DNA of 64,000 nucleotides from CAXBES01 sp963974915 (GCA_963974915.1 CAXBES010000013.1:1-64000); one strand, 5' to 3'; shown: positions 16,991-26,476, counted from the stretch's first letter. The notes: a model not told the origin generated them from the letters alone. Translations and numbers: made by a program.

Positions 16991-19597
16991 TTATTCTACG
17001 ATAATCTTCGCAGTTTGGAAAGTATTGGTTCTCTCATCACCTATTTTAACTAAATATACTCCTGCCGCAGCATAAGACATATTTAAGTTATAGTTATAAC
17101 GATCTCCATTCTTTTCTAAGTTATTGAACACGATCATTTGTCCTAGTAGATCGTAAACAGCGATTGCTGCTTTCCCATCAAAACTAGTCACCAATGAAAT
17201 ATCAAAGTTGTTATTGTCATTGCTAACAACGATTAATTCTGCCTCAGAAATTGACTGATCTGTAACTCCTAAAGTTCCTGTGATATTAGCTGTATAATCA
17301 TTTGTTCTACCAAATGCCAGATCATCACAAGGATCTAAGTAATTTCCAGCTTGATCTAAATCTTCACCTCTTAAACGCATACGGTGCATTCCCGTGGCCA
17401 CCGATGAAACTGTAGAGAAATCAACTGTGAAACTAAAATCTGTATTTGCTGTAGCAACAAGTTCATCTGCTATTAATTCGTCGGCATCAAATGTTCCACT
17501 ATCATCGAAGTCGATCCAAAGAGCAAACGCAGAGTCGGCAAAGCCTACCTGTACAACTCCCGGGAAAGGATTCGTCCCTAAGTCAAAATTAAATACAATT
17601 CCTGTATCATTGCTATATCCGGTCGCTCCACAGTTAACCTGAATATCCTGATCTGCTAATTCTAACATGGTAACCCCATCGTTAAATCCGGCACAATTTG
17701 ACATTGGCTCACAATATACAATACCGTTGGTAACAGTTTTAGTTGTAGCATCATTAGCCGCGTTAGAATCACCTGCTAAGTTAGTCTGAGCTACTATCGT
17801 GTAGTCTCCGGCTGCCGACATGTCTGCTTGTGTTCCAAAAGTAAAACTTGCACTGGCTCCAGCAGCAAGTGGTCCTGCAAAAGTATCATTTACAGCTGTT
17901 CCTCCGTTCACTGTATAGGAAACAGGAATATTACTTAATGAGTTACTACCAAAGTTTCTAATTGTAACTGTGATATCTTCGGTAGCTGTTAGCGTTCCTG
18001 TGTTAGGTGCATCGATACTGGTAACACCACTATCGTTTGGTTGAGGCGCTGCCAAAGAGAAATGTGCAACAACATCACGTCTTGATGGCTCAAAATACTC
18101 GGCAATATGCCAGAAGCTCGTGTCATCTGCAGGATCGACCGTACATTGTACGTAATCTGCTAAACGGTTTGATGGGTTTGCTGCCGTACTTTGTGCGATC
18201 AACTCTTCTGCAACAGTCATAACGTTTAATGGATCTGATGCAAAACGTCCTGTATATCTAATAGAAATTCTATCTGTAGCAGAAGATGAAGTATAACCCA
18301 TTGCTATATCTCCGGCTCCGTTCATTACCATACTACCAGAGTAAGCATCTCTTCCGTCCGGTGCTTCATAAGTTCCTTCCTGGAAAATTGTCCAAGGTTG
18401 TCCATCTGCGGTTTGACGTAATTCATACCATCTAATGGCAGCTTTTTCGGCAGAACCTGCAAGTACGTCAACCACGAAATTCATTACAGCAGAATTATGT
18501 GTTCCAAATCTTCTATACTGAACAACGTTCATCATAGTAGCCTGAAGAATATCAATATCCACTCCACCACCTTGTGGTCTGTTAGAGAAAGAACCCCCAT
18601 CGAATACACTTGTAAAATCTGCAGTTGTAATAATTTGTGCAGCAGACATAGAAGAGTTACCAGGTGTAACCCAGTCAATAGTTGCTCCCCAAATTTTCAA
18701 GTGGTCATCTGAAACACCACCCCAAGCGTCATCTTGAAGATATACAATAGGAGCAGGAGTTCCTGCTGGTGCCAGTAATTCGTCTGTAGTATGGAAAGCT
18801 TGCGGACTGTAGAAACCACTAGTTACAAGACCAGGTAATGGTAAAGCAACAAATTGTGCAGGATCACCGTTTAACATTTCATTTCTCTCTACGGCAAAGA
18901 CTCTGTTAGAGTTACTAATATTAGCAGTTACCATATACGAGTCTCCCCAAACTGAGAATTTTGTATAATCCGGGAAACTTCCTGTACCAAATCCGGTAGT
19001 ATAAACGTGCCATCCATCATTTACAGGATCTGACCCCTGACATACCGCAACGTTAAATCCGTTAGGGCTGCTGTCAAACTCAGTAATCACAAAACGATCT
19101 GCTTGCTTATCATAAAATACAATTGGATCTCCAATTGTATTTCCAGGGAAAAGAGTTCCTAATGAAAGTTCGGCAGTTAAAGGATTTCCATTTTTGTCGA
19201 AAACTCTAAAAGCAGAGTTCCATGCACCAACGAAGTGGTTTGGTCCGGCAGCTCCTGTAGGATCTGAAGGAGTAGCCTGAGAAATATCTGCAGTAAAGAT
19301 TAAGGTTGGAGGCTGCACTCTATGCTGAGGTGCATTAGCCTGAGTTCCCATTAACGGATCATTTCCTTGAGATCCTTTTCCTGGGATTACGTTGTTACCA
19401 AATCGCCCCTTCGGAAGACCTAGCATAGGTGTGTTATCTGCATATTCAATGATCCCACTCTTAATTTGATCAGCTACGCTGGGAACAAACACGGGAGGGT
19501 CCATCATACCGGTCGCAGTTGGCCCAAATGATTCTTGGCCAGTTACTCCAAATGTAATAAGGAATAAAAGAGCCATAATGTAATAAGTAAATTTCAT
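16991..19597 (-). CDS. Large T9SS-exported protein with CARDB-like and GEVED domains
   Basis: 868 residues. The protein has a signal peptide (ending FGVTGQ) and about 490 residues of propeller-like repeats (SDPTGAAGPNHFVGAWN, VITEFDSSPNGFNVAVC, NRLADYVQCTVDPADD). A CARDB-type Ig-like module follows at about 515-625 (VTSIDAPNTGTLTATEDITV, AAGASASFTF, NAANDATTKTV). A GEVED module follows at about 630-775 (FALWIDFDDSGTFDADE, HRMRLRGEDLDQ, ending FGRTNDYT). The T9SS type A domain comes last (LLGQMIVFNNLEKN, YAAAGVYLVKIG). It is predicted to be secreted and surface-attached. No catalytic motif was recognised, so an enzymatic role cannot be claimed. It is monocistronic with its own terminator. Confidence 0.85.
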   Translation of the reverse strand: MKFTYYIMALLFLITFGVTGQESFGPTATGMMDPPVFVPSVADQIKSGIIEYADNTPMLGLPKGRFGNNVIPGKGSQGNDPLMGTQANAPQHRVQPPTLIFTADISQATPSDPTGAAGPNHFVGAWNSAFRVFDKNGNPLTAELSLGTLFPGNTIGDPIVFYDKQADRFVITEFDSSPNGFNVAVCQGSDPVNDGWHVYTTGFGTGSFPDYTKFSVWGDSYMVTANISNSNRVFAVERNEMLNGDPAQFVALPLPGLVTSGFYSPQAFHTTDELLAPAGTPAPIVYLQDDAWGGVSDDHLKIWGATIDWVTPGNSSMSAAQIITTADFTSVFDGGSFSNRPQGGGVDIDILQATMMNVVQYRRFGTHNSAVMNFVVDVLAGSAEKAAIRWYELRQTADGQPWTIFQEGTYEAPDGRDAYSGSMVMNGAGDIAMGYTSSSATDRISIRYTGRFASDPLNVMTVAEELIAQSTAANPSNRLADYVQCTVDPADDTSFWHIAEYFEPSRRDVVAHFSLAAPQPNDSGVTSIDAPNTGTLTATEDITVTIRNFGSNSLSNIPVSYTVNGGTAVNDTFAGPLAAGASASFTFGTQADMSAAGDYTIVAQTNLAGDSNAANDATTKTVTNGIVYCEPMSNCAGFNDGVTMLELADQDIQVNCGATGYSNDTGIVFNFDLGTNPFPGVVQVGFADSAFALWIDFDDSGTFDADELIADELVATANTDFSFTVDFSTVSSVATGMHRMRLRGEDLDQAGNYLDPCDDLAFGRTNDYTANITGTLGVTDQSISEAELIVVSNDNNNFDISLVTSFDGKAAIAVYDLLGQMIVFNNLEKNGDRYNYNLNMSYAAAGVYLVKIGDERTNTFQTAKIIVE

Positions 19598-19849
19598 TTC
19601 TTTGATATTTAGTTAATTTTTAATGATTCTATAAAAATACTACGGATTATTTTAATATCCTTGATTTTTTATAACATTTTTACAGCATTAAGCTACTGAA
19701 TATCAATGTCTAAATAAATAAGAACTCTATGAAGATTATGGGGTATTCCTGGTTTTACAAGAATTATCGTTTGTCAGAATTAATAACTTTATTAGATTAG
19801 AGGCACAATAATTGTAACTTCACTCACTAAAACATTAAAACAATTCGTT

Positions 19850-20212
19850 ATGACATTCCTAAAAAGCACAATATTAATTGTTAGCATAATTTTAGTTTCT
19901 TGTTCTTCGGGTAAGAACGCAGATGAAAAAACAGAAGCTAAAGTGAACAAAGAAAAATCGGAAGTTCAACAAATGATAGACGATGGTTTTCAAAGAGGAA
20001 CAATTATCATTTCGTCTGAAGAAGGCGATTGTCCCGTAACAATACGTTCAGAAAATAATGATGCATACCTGTTAGACCCTCTTAATCTGGATGAAAAGTA
20101 TAAAAAGGATGGGGAGAAGGTATGGGTAAAATATACACCGCTTCGTATGGCAAACCGCTGTTTAAATGCGAATCCAGTGAATATTGTAAAAATTAAGAAA
20201 AGAGAGGATTAA
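19850..20212 (+). CDS. Small hypothetical lipoprotein
   Basis: 120 residues with a lipobox (IILVSCSSG, Cys at 18) and then a charged linker. A small globular part contains EGDCPVTIRSEN, YLLDPLNLDE and VWVKYTPLRMANRCLNANPVNI. Two cysteines in the mature domain could form a disulfide. The compact layout resembles small OB-like lipoproteins of flavobacteria, but I do not recognise a named family. Its stop codon lies in the loop of a bidirectional terminator shared with the convergent glycyl-tRNA synthetase gene. Confidence 0.75.
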   Translation: MTFLKSTILIVSIILVSCSSGKNADEKTEAKVNKEKSEVQQMIDDGFQRGTIIISSEEGDCPVTIRSENNDAYLLDPLNLDEKYKKDGEKVWVKYTPLRMANRCLNANPVNIVKIKKRED

Positions 20213-20222
20213 CCTCTCTTTT
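20198..20222. terminator. Bidirectional terminator between the small lipoprotein gene and glyQS
   Basis: A perfect 10-bp stem (aaaagagagg / cctctctttt) has loop ATTAA, which contains the TAA stop of the plus-strand gene. T-runs follow on both strands. Confidence 0.9.
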
Positions 20223-20224
20223 TT

Positions 20225-21763
20225 CTATTTTTTCAGCCAGTTTTTTAAAGAAAAAGTCTCTGAAAATATTCCCGCAATAGCTTCAATTGCTATTCTGTCC
20301 TGTTCCATACTATCCCGATAACGGATAGTTACTGTATTATCTTCAAGCGATTGATGATCTACCGTTATACAGAAAGGAGTCCCATTAGCATCCTGCCTGC
20401 GATAACGTCGCCCTACTGCATCCTTTTCATCGTAAACGACATTGGAATCCAGCTGTAGATCTTCTACAATTTTCTGCGCTAATTCCGGCAATCCATCTCT
20501 TTTTATCAAAGGTAAAATAGCAGCTTTAACAGGGGCCAGAATTGCCGGTAGTTTTAAAACAGTTCTGGTTGATCCGTCTTCCAGTTCCTCTTCTTTAAGA
20601 GAAGTACTTAAAACAGCAAGGAACATTCTATCCAATCCTATAGAAGTTTCTACCACATAAGGAACATAGTTTTTGTTAAGCTCGGGATCAAAAAATTGCA
20701 ATTTTTTTCCCGAATATTGTTCATGCGCCTTTAAATCGAAATCTGTACGGGAATGGATACCTTCCAATTCTTTAAACCCGAATGGAAAGTTAAATTCAAT
20801 ATCTGCGGCTGCGTTCGCATAGTGTGCCAGTTTTTCATGATCGTGAAAACGGTAATTCTCTCTTCCTAATCCCAAAGATAAATGCCAGTTTAAACGGGTC
20901 TCTTTCCAGTATTCGTACCACTTCATTTCGTCTCCCGGACGAACAAAAAACTGCATTTCCATTTGTTCGAACTCACGCATTCTAAAAATGAATTGCCTAG
21001 CGACGATCTCATTTCTGAAGGCTTTTCCGGTTTGAGCAATTCCGAATGGAATTTTCATCCTTCCGGATTTTTGTACATTCAAAAAGTTTACAAAAATCCC
21101 CTGGGCCGTCTCGGGACGCAAGTATAGATCCATCGCACTATCTGCCGAAGCACCCAGTTTTGTTCCAAACATAAGATTAAACTGACGCACATCTGTCCAA
21201 TTCTTAGAACCCGTATCGGGGTCTGCAATTCCCAATTCTTCAATTAAAGCCTTAACATCTGCCAAATTCTCGGTTTCCAGGGATCTGGCCAGTCTTTCTA
21301 AAATTGTTTTTTGCTCATTTTTATATCTAAGAACCCGCTCATTGGTTGCAACAAATTGGGCTTCATCGAAAGCATCCCCAAATCGTTTTTTTGCTTTAGC
21401 GATTTCCTTTTGAGCTTTAATGTTCAATTTCTCCGCATAGTCTTCAACGAGGACATCTGCACGATATCTCTTCTTGGAATCCTTATTATCAATGAGAGGG
21501 TCGTTAAACGCATCAACGTGACCCGAAGCTTTCCAGGTAGTAGGATGCATTAAAATAGCCGCGTCAATACCTACTATGTTCTGATGCATATAAACCATAC
21601 TACGCCACCAATAATCCCGAATATTCTTTTTTAACTCGACCCCGTTTTGTGCGTAGTCGTAAACGGCGCTTAAACCATCGTATATTTCACTGGATGCAAA
21701 GATGTACCCGTACTCCTTTGCATGAGATATTACTCTCTTGAATTGATCCTCGTTGTTTGTCAT
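20225..21763 (-). CDS. glyQS: Glycyl-tRNA synthetase, single-chain (alpha2) type
   Basis: The 512-residue class II synthetase attaches glycine to tRNA-Gly. Visible features are the N-terminal FKRVISHAKEYGYIFASSEIYDG segment, YLRPETAQGIFVNF, motif 2 (FRMREFEQMEMQFF), EGIHSRTDFDL, motif 3 (ETSIGLDRMFLAVL) and the anticodon-binding domain from about residue 400 (LAPVKAAILPL, RRYRRQDANGTPFCITVD). The length and layout match the homodimeric Bacteroidota enzyme and not the alpha2-beta2 form. A -7 box ends 4 bp before the ATG, so the mRNA may lack a leader. The terminator of the upstream gene immediately precedes that box. Confidence 0.97.
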   Translation of the reverse strand: MTNNEDQFKRVISHAKEYGYIFASSEIYDGLSAVYDYAQNGVELKKNIRDYWWRSMVYMHQNIVGIDAAILMHPTTWKASGHVDAFNDPLIDNKDSKKRYRADVLVEDYAEKLNIKAQKEIAKAKKRFGDAFDEAQFVATNERVLRYKNEQKTILERLARSLETENLADVKALIEELGIADPDTGSKNWTDVRQFNLMFGTKLGASADSAMDLYLRPETAQGIFVNFLNVQKSGRMKIPFGIAQTGKAFRNEIVARQFIFRMREFEQMEMQFFVRPGDEMKWYEYWKETRLNWHLSLGLGRENYRFHDHEKLAHYANAAADIEFNFPFGFKELEGIHSRTDFDLKAHEQYSGKKLQFFDPELNKNYVPYVVETSIGLDRMFLAVLSTSLKEEELEDGSTRTVLKLPAILAPVKAAILPLIKRDGLPELAQKIVEDLQLDSNVVYDEKDAVGRRYRRQDANGTPFCITVDHQSLEDNTVTIRYRDSMEQDRIAIEAIAGIFSETFSLKNWLKK

Positions 21764-21767
21764 AGCG

Positions 21768-21775
21768 CAAAAATA
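21768..21775 (-). promoter_or_regulatory. -7 box of glyQS
   Basis: TATTTTTG on the minus strand, a perfect TAnnTTTG, with only four bases between it and the ATG at 21763. No clear TTTG lies about 20 bases upstream because that stretch is occupied by the preceding terminator hairpin. Confidence 0.5.
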
Positions 21776-21778
21776 AAA

Positions 21779-21807
21779 AAACCGCTACGATAACATCATA
21801 GCGGTTT
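21779..21807 (-). terminator. Terminator of the coiled-coil membrane protein gene
   Basis: A 13-bp stem (aaaccgctacgat / atcatagcggttt, one G-T pair) with loop aac, flanked by T-runs on both strands. It lies between the stop at 21830 and the glyQS promoter. Confidence 0.92.
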
Positions 21808-21829
21808 CATTTTTTTATAGTTTCTTGTC

Positions 21830-22711
21830 TTATTTAAGCTCCATTGTTGAGGTAGCGATCTGTCTAATCCCGTCAAATACGTTGATTATGTAACGTCCTT
21901 CTATCAAATCAATATCAGACGCATTCACAAGCATACATACATCTAATTCATCATTTTCATAGAAAACCTTTGTTGCGGCACTATACGTAAGGTTGCCGGC
22001 TTCAAGTTCTAAAGTTTCCTTATCCCCCAACAAATTATTCTTAGGGTTAATGACCTGTACATATAGAATACGGTCTCCGGCTTCTGCAATAGCATTTGGA
22101 GCCAGTGTGAAACAAGCTCGAACCTTGTCGGCTCTGCTCGACCTTCTTGTATCGACGATTTTTCCACTGTTTCTAATAATTACAGCCTCACCTCTAAGAT
22201 CGGTAGCTTTAAGCGCTGCACCTCTCTCTAATCTTTCAGACAATGCCAAATTCGACTCACTTACCGAATCCACGACCTGAATGGTCTCGTTTAAAGCATT
22301 GGTTGTACTATCGTTTTGCACGATCAATCTTTGATTCGCTGCAATTAGACTATCCGCCTTTTTAAACAATAGTCTACGCTCCTGCTTTAATCTACCTACT
22401 TCTGCTTTATATCTTTCAATTAGTGCAACATTCGCTTCAGCATCCTTAACCGAATCTAATAAAACTTCGATACGCTCTCTGGCAGCTAAAAGATCTTTAT
22501 CCTTCAATTCATTATCCTGGATCACTTCATCATAATTAGCGATCAATCCCTCTAACTCACTTTCAATATCCTGCTTTTGCTTCTCTAATCCCGATACCGT
22601 ATTTTTACTATCATTATATAAGGAAACAGTATATACTGCTAAACCGATCAATAAAACTGATAAGACACCTATTAAAACTTTAAATCTAGTACTATTATTT
22701 TCTGTACTCAT
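21830..22711 (-). CDS. Membrane-anchored coiled-coil protein, conserved hypothetical
   Basis: 293 residues. A single N-terminal transmembrane helix (about 11-30, VLIGVLSVLLIGLAVYTVSL) is followed by a long coiled coil to about residue 165, rich in E, K, D and L. A C-terminal beta-rich domain comes last (EAVIIRNSGKIVDTRRSSRADKVR-type start, RILYVQVINPKNN, GRYIINVFDG). The domain should lie in the periplasm. Related flavobacterial proteins are sometimes labelled chromosome-partitioning proteins because of the coiled coil; nothing here supports that. It lies next to glyQS and divergent from comF. Function unknown. Confidence 0.8.
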   Translation of the reverse strand: MSTENNSTRFKVLIGVLSVLLIGLAVYTVSLYNDSKNTVSGLEKQKQDIESELEGLIANYDEVIQDNELKDKDLLAARERIEVLLDSVKDAEANVALIERYKAEVGRLKQERRLLFKKADSLIAANQRLIVQNDSTTNALNETIQVVDSVSESNLALSERLERGAALKATDLRGEAVIIRNSGKIVDTRRSSRADKVRACFTLAPNAIAEAGDRILYVQVINPKNNLLGDKETLELEAGNLTYSAATKVFYENDELDVCMLVNASDIDLIEGRYIINVFDGIRQIATSTMELK

Positions 22712-22798
22712 GGGGTGGTTTGTTTATGGTTACAAATGGCTAAATTACTAACTGCCTTGGCAATAAAACGTTTATAAAATGATAAAAAAACTTAAATT

Positions 22799-23473
22799 AT
22801 GTTAAATCTTTTATTTCCAAAGGTTTGCAACGGCTGCAAGGCCATTCTCATTAAATCTGAAAATGTGATTTGCACCAAATGTATTCATAATTTACCACTT
22901 ATTTGTCATCATAGAACCGGAAATCAGGCGATGAAGGATGTTTTCTACGGAAGGTTTCACGTTCAAAATGCTACATCTCTGCTTCAATTTCAAAAGAAAG
23001 GAATCACTCAGGAAATAATGCACAATTTAAAGTACCGCGGAAGAAAAGAAATAAGTTATTTCTTCGGAAAATGGTTGGGTGAAGAACTTAAAACCATAGA
23101 TGATTACCATGAGATCGATGTGGTAATCCCGGTGCCCTTACACAAGAAAAAAATGAAAACAAGGGGCTACAATCAGGTGGAAGGCTTCGGAAGAGAAATC
23201 GCCAAAGCACTAAATATTCCTTATTACGACGATGTACTTATCAAAATAACTAATACGAATTCTCAGGTCTTTAAAAGGCGATTAACCCGATTTACATCGT
23301 CTGAAGACAATTCCGAAGTCTTTTCAGTGGTAAATTCAGAAAAAATTAATAACAAACATATATTAATTGTTGACGATATTGTGACTACCGGTGCAACTTT
23401 CGAAAAATGTGCGACGCAACTTCTAAAAAACTCTAACATTCGCATTAGCGTAGCCACGATCGCCCTTACCTAA
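22799..23473 (+). CDS. comF: ComF-family phosphoribosyltransferase-like protein
   Basis: 224 residues. An N-terminal zinc-ribbon-like segment (CNGCKAIL, CTKCIHNL) and LKYRGRKEI precede the type I phosphoribosyltransferase fold with VVIPVPLHKKKMKTRGYNQ. The PRPP loop is HILIVDDIVTTGATFE. ComF proteins are needed for uptake of transforming DNA in naturally competent bacteria (ComFC/GntX group), probably acting on single-stranded DNA entering the cytosol. There are no other competence genes adjacent; the gene diverges from the coiled-coil membrane protein gene. Identification of the family is firm; a competence role in this organism is inference. Confidence 0.93.
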   Translation: MLNLLFPKVCNGCKAILIKSENVICTKCIHNLPLICHHRTGNQAMKDVFYGRFHVQNATSLLQFQKKGITQEIMHNLKYRGRKEISYFFGKWLGEELKTIDDYHEIDVVIPVPLHKKKMKTRGYNQVEGFGREIAKALNIPYYDDVLIKITNTNSQVFKRRLTRFTSSEDNSEVFSVVNSEKINNKHILIVDDIVTTGATFEKCATQLLKNSNIRISVATIALT

Positions 23474-23600
23474 CCAATTTAAAACTTTAAACCGAATCGT
23501 CTTATTTTGATTTCAGTTGCCGAACTGCACAGAAAAATAGTTATAAATAAACTAAAATACCACTGTATAATTTCTTTACCACAAAATGATAGTTCGGGGT

Positions 23601-23628
23601 TTTGCTACTAAAAATCTTATTACTTTTG
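23601..23628 (+). promoter_or_regulatory. Putative promoter of the Ig-like lipoprotein gene
   Basis: TTTG (23601-23604), a 16-base spacer and a perfect -7 box TACTTTTG (23621-23628). The box ends 4 bp before the ATG, so a transcript would start at or within the start codon. Confidence 0.5.
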
Positions 23629-23632
23629 TCGC

Positions 23633-25237
23633 ATGAAGCACCGGTTACTTTATATTCCAATTGTACTGCTATTTTTACTTTCTTTTACAGATTGTGCGAA
23701 AAAAGGGAGTCCTTCCGGCGGAATAAAAGACAGTATTCCCCCGGTGATCGTTAAAAGTAATCCGGAAAATTACAGTATCAATTTTAGCGAGAATGAAATT
23801 CGGATTTATTTCGATGAATACATTAAACTTAAAGACCTTCAGAAAGAATTAATAGTATCTCCACCTCTTAAGTATCCTCCTACTATTACACCTTTGAGCA
23901 CTTCAAAAGTGCTGAAAATTAAGATCGATGATACCCTCAAAGAGAACACGACCTATTCTTTTAACTTTGGAAACAGTATCGTTGATAACAACGAAGAAAA
24001 TGCTTTTAAATATTTCAAATACGTCTTTTCTACCGGAAGCTACATTGATAGCTTAAATTTAAAAGGAAATGTAAGAGATGCTCTTCTACCTAAACCCGAG
24101 GGACCTTCTACCGTACTCCTGTATGAGGTAAACGAAAACTTTCAGGATTCTCTAATTTATTCTGAAAAACCTACTTATATAACCACTACAACAGATAGTA
24201 TAGGGTCTTTCGAACTTACCAATCTTAAAGAAGGGAATTATCTCCTACTAGCGTTAAAAGAAAAAAGTAACGATTATACTTTTCAACCAAAAGATGATAA
24301 AATAGCCTTTGCAGATCGGGTAATTTCACTTCCAACTGATAGTACCTACACCCTTACTCTCTTTAAGGAAACACCAGATTATAAAATAGCGCGTCCAAGT
24401 TTAATTGCAAAAAATCACATCGTTTTTGGATACGAAGGGGAAGGAGATAGTTTAAAAGTCTCCATTTCTTCCCAAACTCCCAACACATACGAATCCAAAA
24501 CCTATCGCGACCGATTAAAAGACACTCTGCATTATTGGTTTAAGCCAGCATTAGAGAATGATTCGCTAGTATTCATTGCCAATAACAAACTGTATATTGA
24601 TACGTTAAATGTTAGAATGCGTGATCTTTATAAAGATTCACTTTCAGCTCAAATTATTAATCCAAAGGCACTCACTCCTAACGACACGTTGGAGATTCAG
24701 GTAAATACTCCTATAGTTACAATTGATTCTGAAAAGCTTTTTGTTATGGATAAGGATTCAGTTGCGGTCACTGCTTCTATGACATACACAGAGGAAACGA
24801 ATATTGTAAAAATTGCTTTTCCGAAGAAAGAAGAACAAAATTACAGCGTGCAATTACTTCCCGGCGCATTTACAGATTTCTATGATAAGGAGAACGATAC
24901 TATTTCTCATATTGTGCGAACCCGGGCTGCTTCAGATTACGGTACTATTGAACTTACGCTTCAAAATGCAAACGAATTTCCATTGATCGTTCAATTGGTA
25001 GATGCGAAATTTAATGTGGTTTCCGAAGAGCATATTTCAGAAAACAGGAAAGTCAATTTTGAGCATATTATTCCCGCATTTTATTACATTCGAATTATTT
25101 ACGACCAAAATTCAAACCAACAATGGGACACAGGGAGTTTTTTACAGCGCACTGCTCCCGAAAAGATCGTTTACTATCCGTCGAAAATTGAAGTCCGTGC
25201 TAATTGGAGTCTCAAGGAAACCTTTATTCTAAAGTAA
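23633..25237 (+). CDS. Ig-like (Big_5) domain lipoprotein
   Basis: 534 residues. A lipoprotein signal (LLSFTDC, Cys 22) precedes AKKGSPSGGIKDSIPPVIV and a bacterial Ig-like domain (about residues 32-140: SNPENYSINF, EIRIYFDEYIKL, KENTTYSFNFG). Further beta-sandwich regions with SMTYTEE and FDYxIR-like strands follow, and the protein ends in NWSLKETFILK. This arrangement is conserved in flavobacteria as an outer-membrane-associated lipoprotein of unknown function. The 3' end overlaps the convergent omega-amidase gene by 14 bp (25224-25237). Confidence 0.82.
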   Translation: MKHRLLYIPIVLLFLLSFTDCAKKGSPSGGIKDSIPPVIVKSNPENYSINFSENEIRIYFDEYIKLKDLQKELIVSPPLKYPPTITPLSTSKVLKIKIDDTLKENTTYSFNFGNSIVDNNEENAFKYFKYVFSTGSYIDSLNLKGNVRDALLPKPEGPSTVLLYEVNENFQDSLIYSEKPTYITTTTDSIGSFELTNLKEGNYLLLALKEKSNDYTFQPKDDKIAFADRVISLPTDSTYTLTLFKETPDYKIARPSLIAKNHIVFGYEGEGDSLKVSISSQTPNTYESKTYRDRLKDTLHYWFKPALENDSLVFIANNKLYIDTLNVRMRDLYKDSLSAQIINPKALTPNDTLEIQVNTPIVTIDSEKLFVMDKDSVAVTASMTYTEETNIVKIAFPKKEEQNYSVQLLPGAFTDFYDKENDTISHIVRTRAASDYGTIELTLQNANEFPLIVQLVDAKFNVVSEEHISENRKVNFEHIIPAFYYIRIIYDQNSNQQWDTGSFLQRTAPEKIVYYPSKIEVRANWSLKETFILK

Positions 25238-26000
25238 ATTTATCCCGATCGTTTAAGAACTGAAGATGCTTTCTATGCTCTTCAAGTTCATCTTTGCTTA
25301 TTGAAATTGTTTCGGTAAACTCCCGTTCAAAATCTTTGGTAGAAATTTGTTCCCCCAACACATCATAAATTGCAGAATGTCCGGAGTATTCATGTCCGTT
25401 ACCATCTAAACCCACTCTGTTGAGACCAATACAATAACACATATTTTCTATCGCTCGTGCTTTTAGGAGCGCATCCCATGCTGCAATTCTCTTTTTTGGC
25501 CAGTTAGCAACATACAGCAAAACATCATAATTAGTGGTGTTGCGCGCCCAAACCGGAAAACGCAGGTCGTAGCAAATTAGCAAACAAACCTTCCATCCCT
25601 TGTAATCGACCACTATTCGTTCGTTTCCCCTAGAATAGGTGTTGTGTTCGCCTGCCAGCGTGAAGGTGTGGCGCTTGTCGTAGGTCTTAAATGACCCATT
25701 GGGAAATACAAAATACAACCGATTATAATAGTTTTCACCTTCTTTTATAATGATGCTCCCGGTAATTGCAGATTGCTTTTTAATAGCTTCTGAACGCATC
25801 CATTGCAAGGTTTCCCCTTCATTTTCTTCGGAAAGACTTTCTGCATTCATTGTAAATCCGGTGGTAAACATCTCAGGAAGAACTATAATATCTGTTTCCT
25901 CCTTAATCTTAACTATCTTTTCTGAAAAATTCTTTCTGTTCGCAGCCGGGTTTTCCCAGAGCAAATGCGACTGAATTAAACTTATTTTAAGTGTCTTCAA
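25224..26000 (-). CDS. yafV: Omega-amidase, nitrilase superfamily (YafV-like)
   Basis: 258 residues with the nitrilase catalytic triad: E43 (VLPEMFTTGF), K109 (TYDKRHTF) and C143 (LICYDLRFPVWARN). The ICYDLRFPVWARN signature is that of YafV/Nit2 omega-amidases, which hydrolyse 2-oxoglutaramate (or 2-oxosuccinamate) to the 2-oxo acid and ammonia. The start is a TTG at 26000 that overlaps the TGA of the ankyrin gene as TTGA; an in-frame stop lies just upstream, so no ATG start is possible. This implies translational coupling with the ankyrin gene. The YbdL-like transaminase that could supply its substrate is encoded 3 kb upstream on the same strand. Confidence 0.9.
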   Translation of the reverse strand: MKTLKISLIQSHLLWENPAANRKNFSEKIVKIKEETDIIVLPEMFTTGFTMNAESLSEENEGETLQWMRSEAIKKQSAITGSIIIKEGENYYNRLYFVFPNGSFKTYDKRHTFTLAGEHNTYSRGNERIVVDYKGWKVCLLICYDLRFPVWARNTTNYDVLLYVANWPKKRIAAWDALLKARAIENMCYCIGLNRVGLDGNGHEYSGHSAIYDVLGEQISTKDFEREFTETISISKDELEEHRKHLQFLNDRDKFTLE

Positions 26001-26476
26001 TTTATCTTTTTATTCTCTAGAAGTTGAACAATATCTTCGAGTCCCTGCATTCTTGCATGATCCATCGCTGTATTACCACGGTCATCCTTAACCAAAACAT
26101 CTGCTCCATGCTCCAGCAGTAACCGAATAATTTCTGTTCTTTTAAAAGTAACAGCAAAAATTAATGCAGTAGCCCCGTTAGAATTTGTTTTATTCACGTT
26201 TGCTCCATTTTCCACCAAGAGTTGCGCTATTTCATTAAAACCTTTAAAGCACACCCCCATTAAGGCAGTATTTCCCGAGGCGTCCTGAGCATCAATGTTT
26301 TGAGGAAATTGCAGTATTACTTCGGAAAGCTCTCGATTTCCAAAATAAGTAGCGAGTAATAATGGAGTTGAGCCTCTGCTATCTTGTTCTTTAACTAATT
26401 CAGGATTTTCTGAAAGTATGGCTTTCACCTTTGCATGATTACCGTCCCTGATGGCATTAAATAATTGATCTTTCAT
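25997..26476 (-). CDS. Ankyrin-repeat protein downstream of katG
   Basis: 159 residues made of four to five ankyrin repeats. DSRGSTPLLLATYFGNRELSEV, DASGNTALMGVCFKGFNEIA, NSNGATALIFAVTFKRTEII and DDRGNTAMDHARMQGL are the consensus parts. There is no signal peptide, so it should be cytoplasmic. It lies 120 bp downstream of katG on the same strand. In Pseudomonas and Campylobacter, ankyrin proteins encoded beside catalase genes (AnkB and relatives) are needed for full catalase activity or haem loading, so a similar helper role is plausible. A hairpin between the two genes may reduce read-through. The gene is coupled to the downstream omega-amidase gene. Confidence 0.88.
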   Translation of the reverse strand: MKDQLFNAIRDGNHAKVKAILSENPELVKEQDSRGSTPLLLATYFGNRELSEVILQFPQNIDAQDASGNTALMGVCFKGFNEIAQLLVENGANVNKTNSNGATALIFAVTFKRTEIIRLLLEHGADVLVKDDRGNTAMDHARMQGLEDIVQLLENKKIN

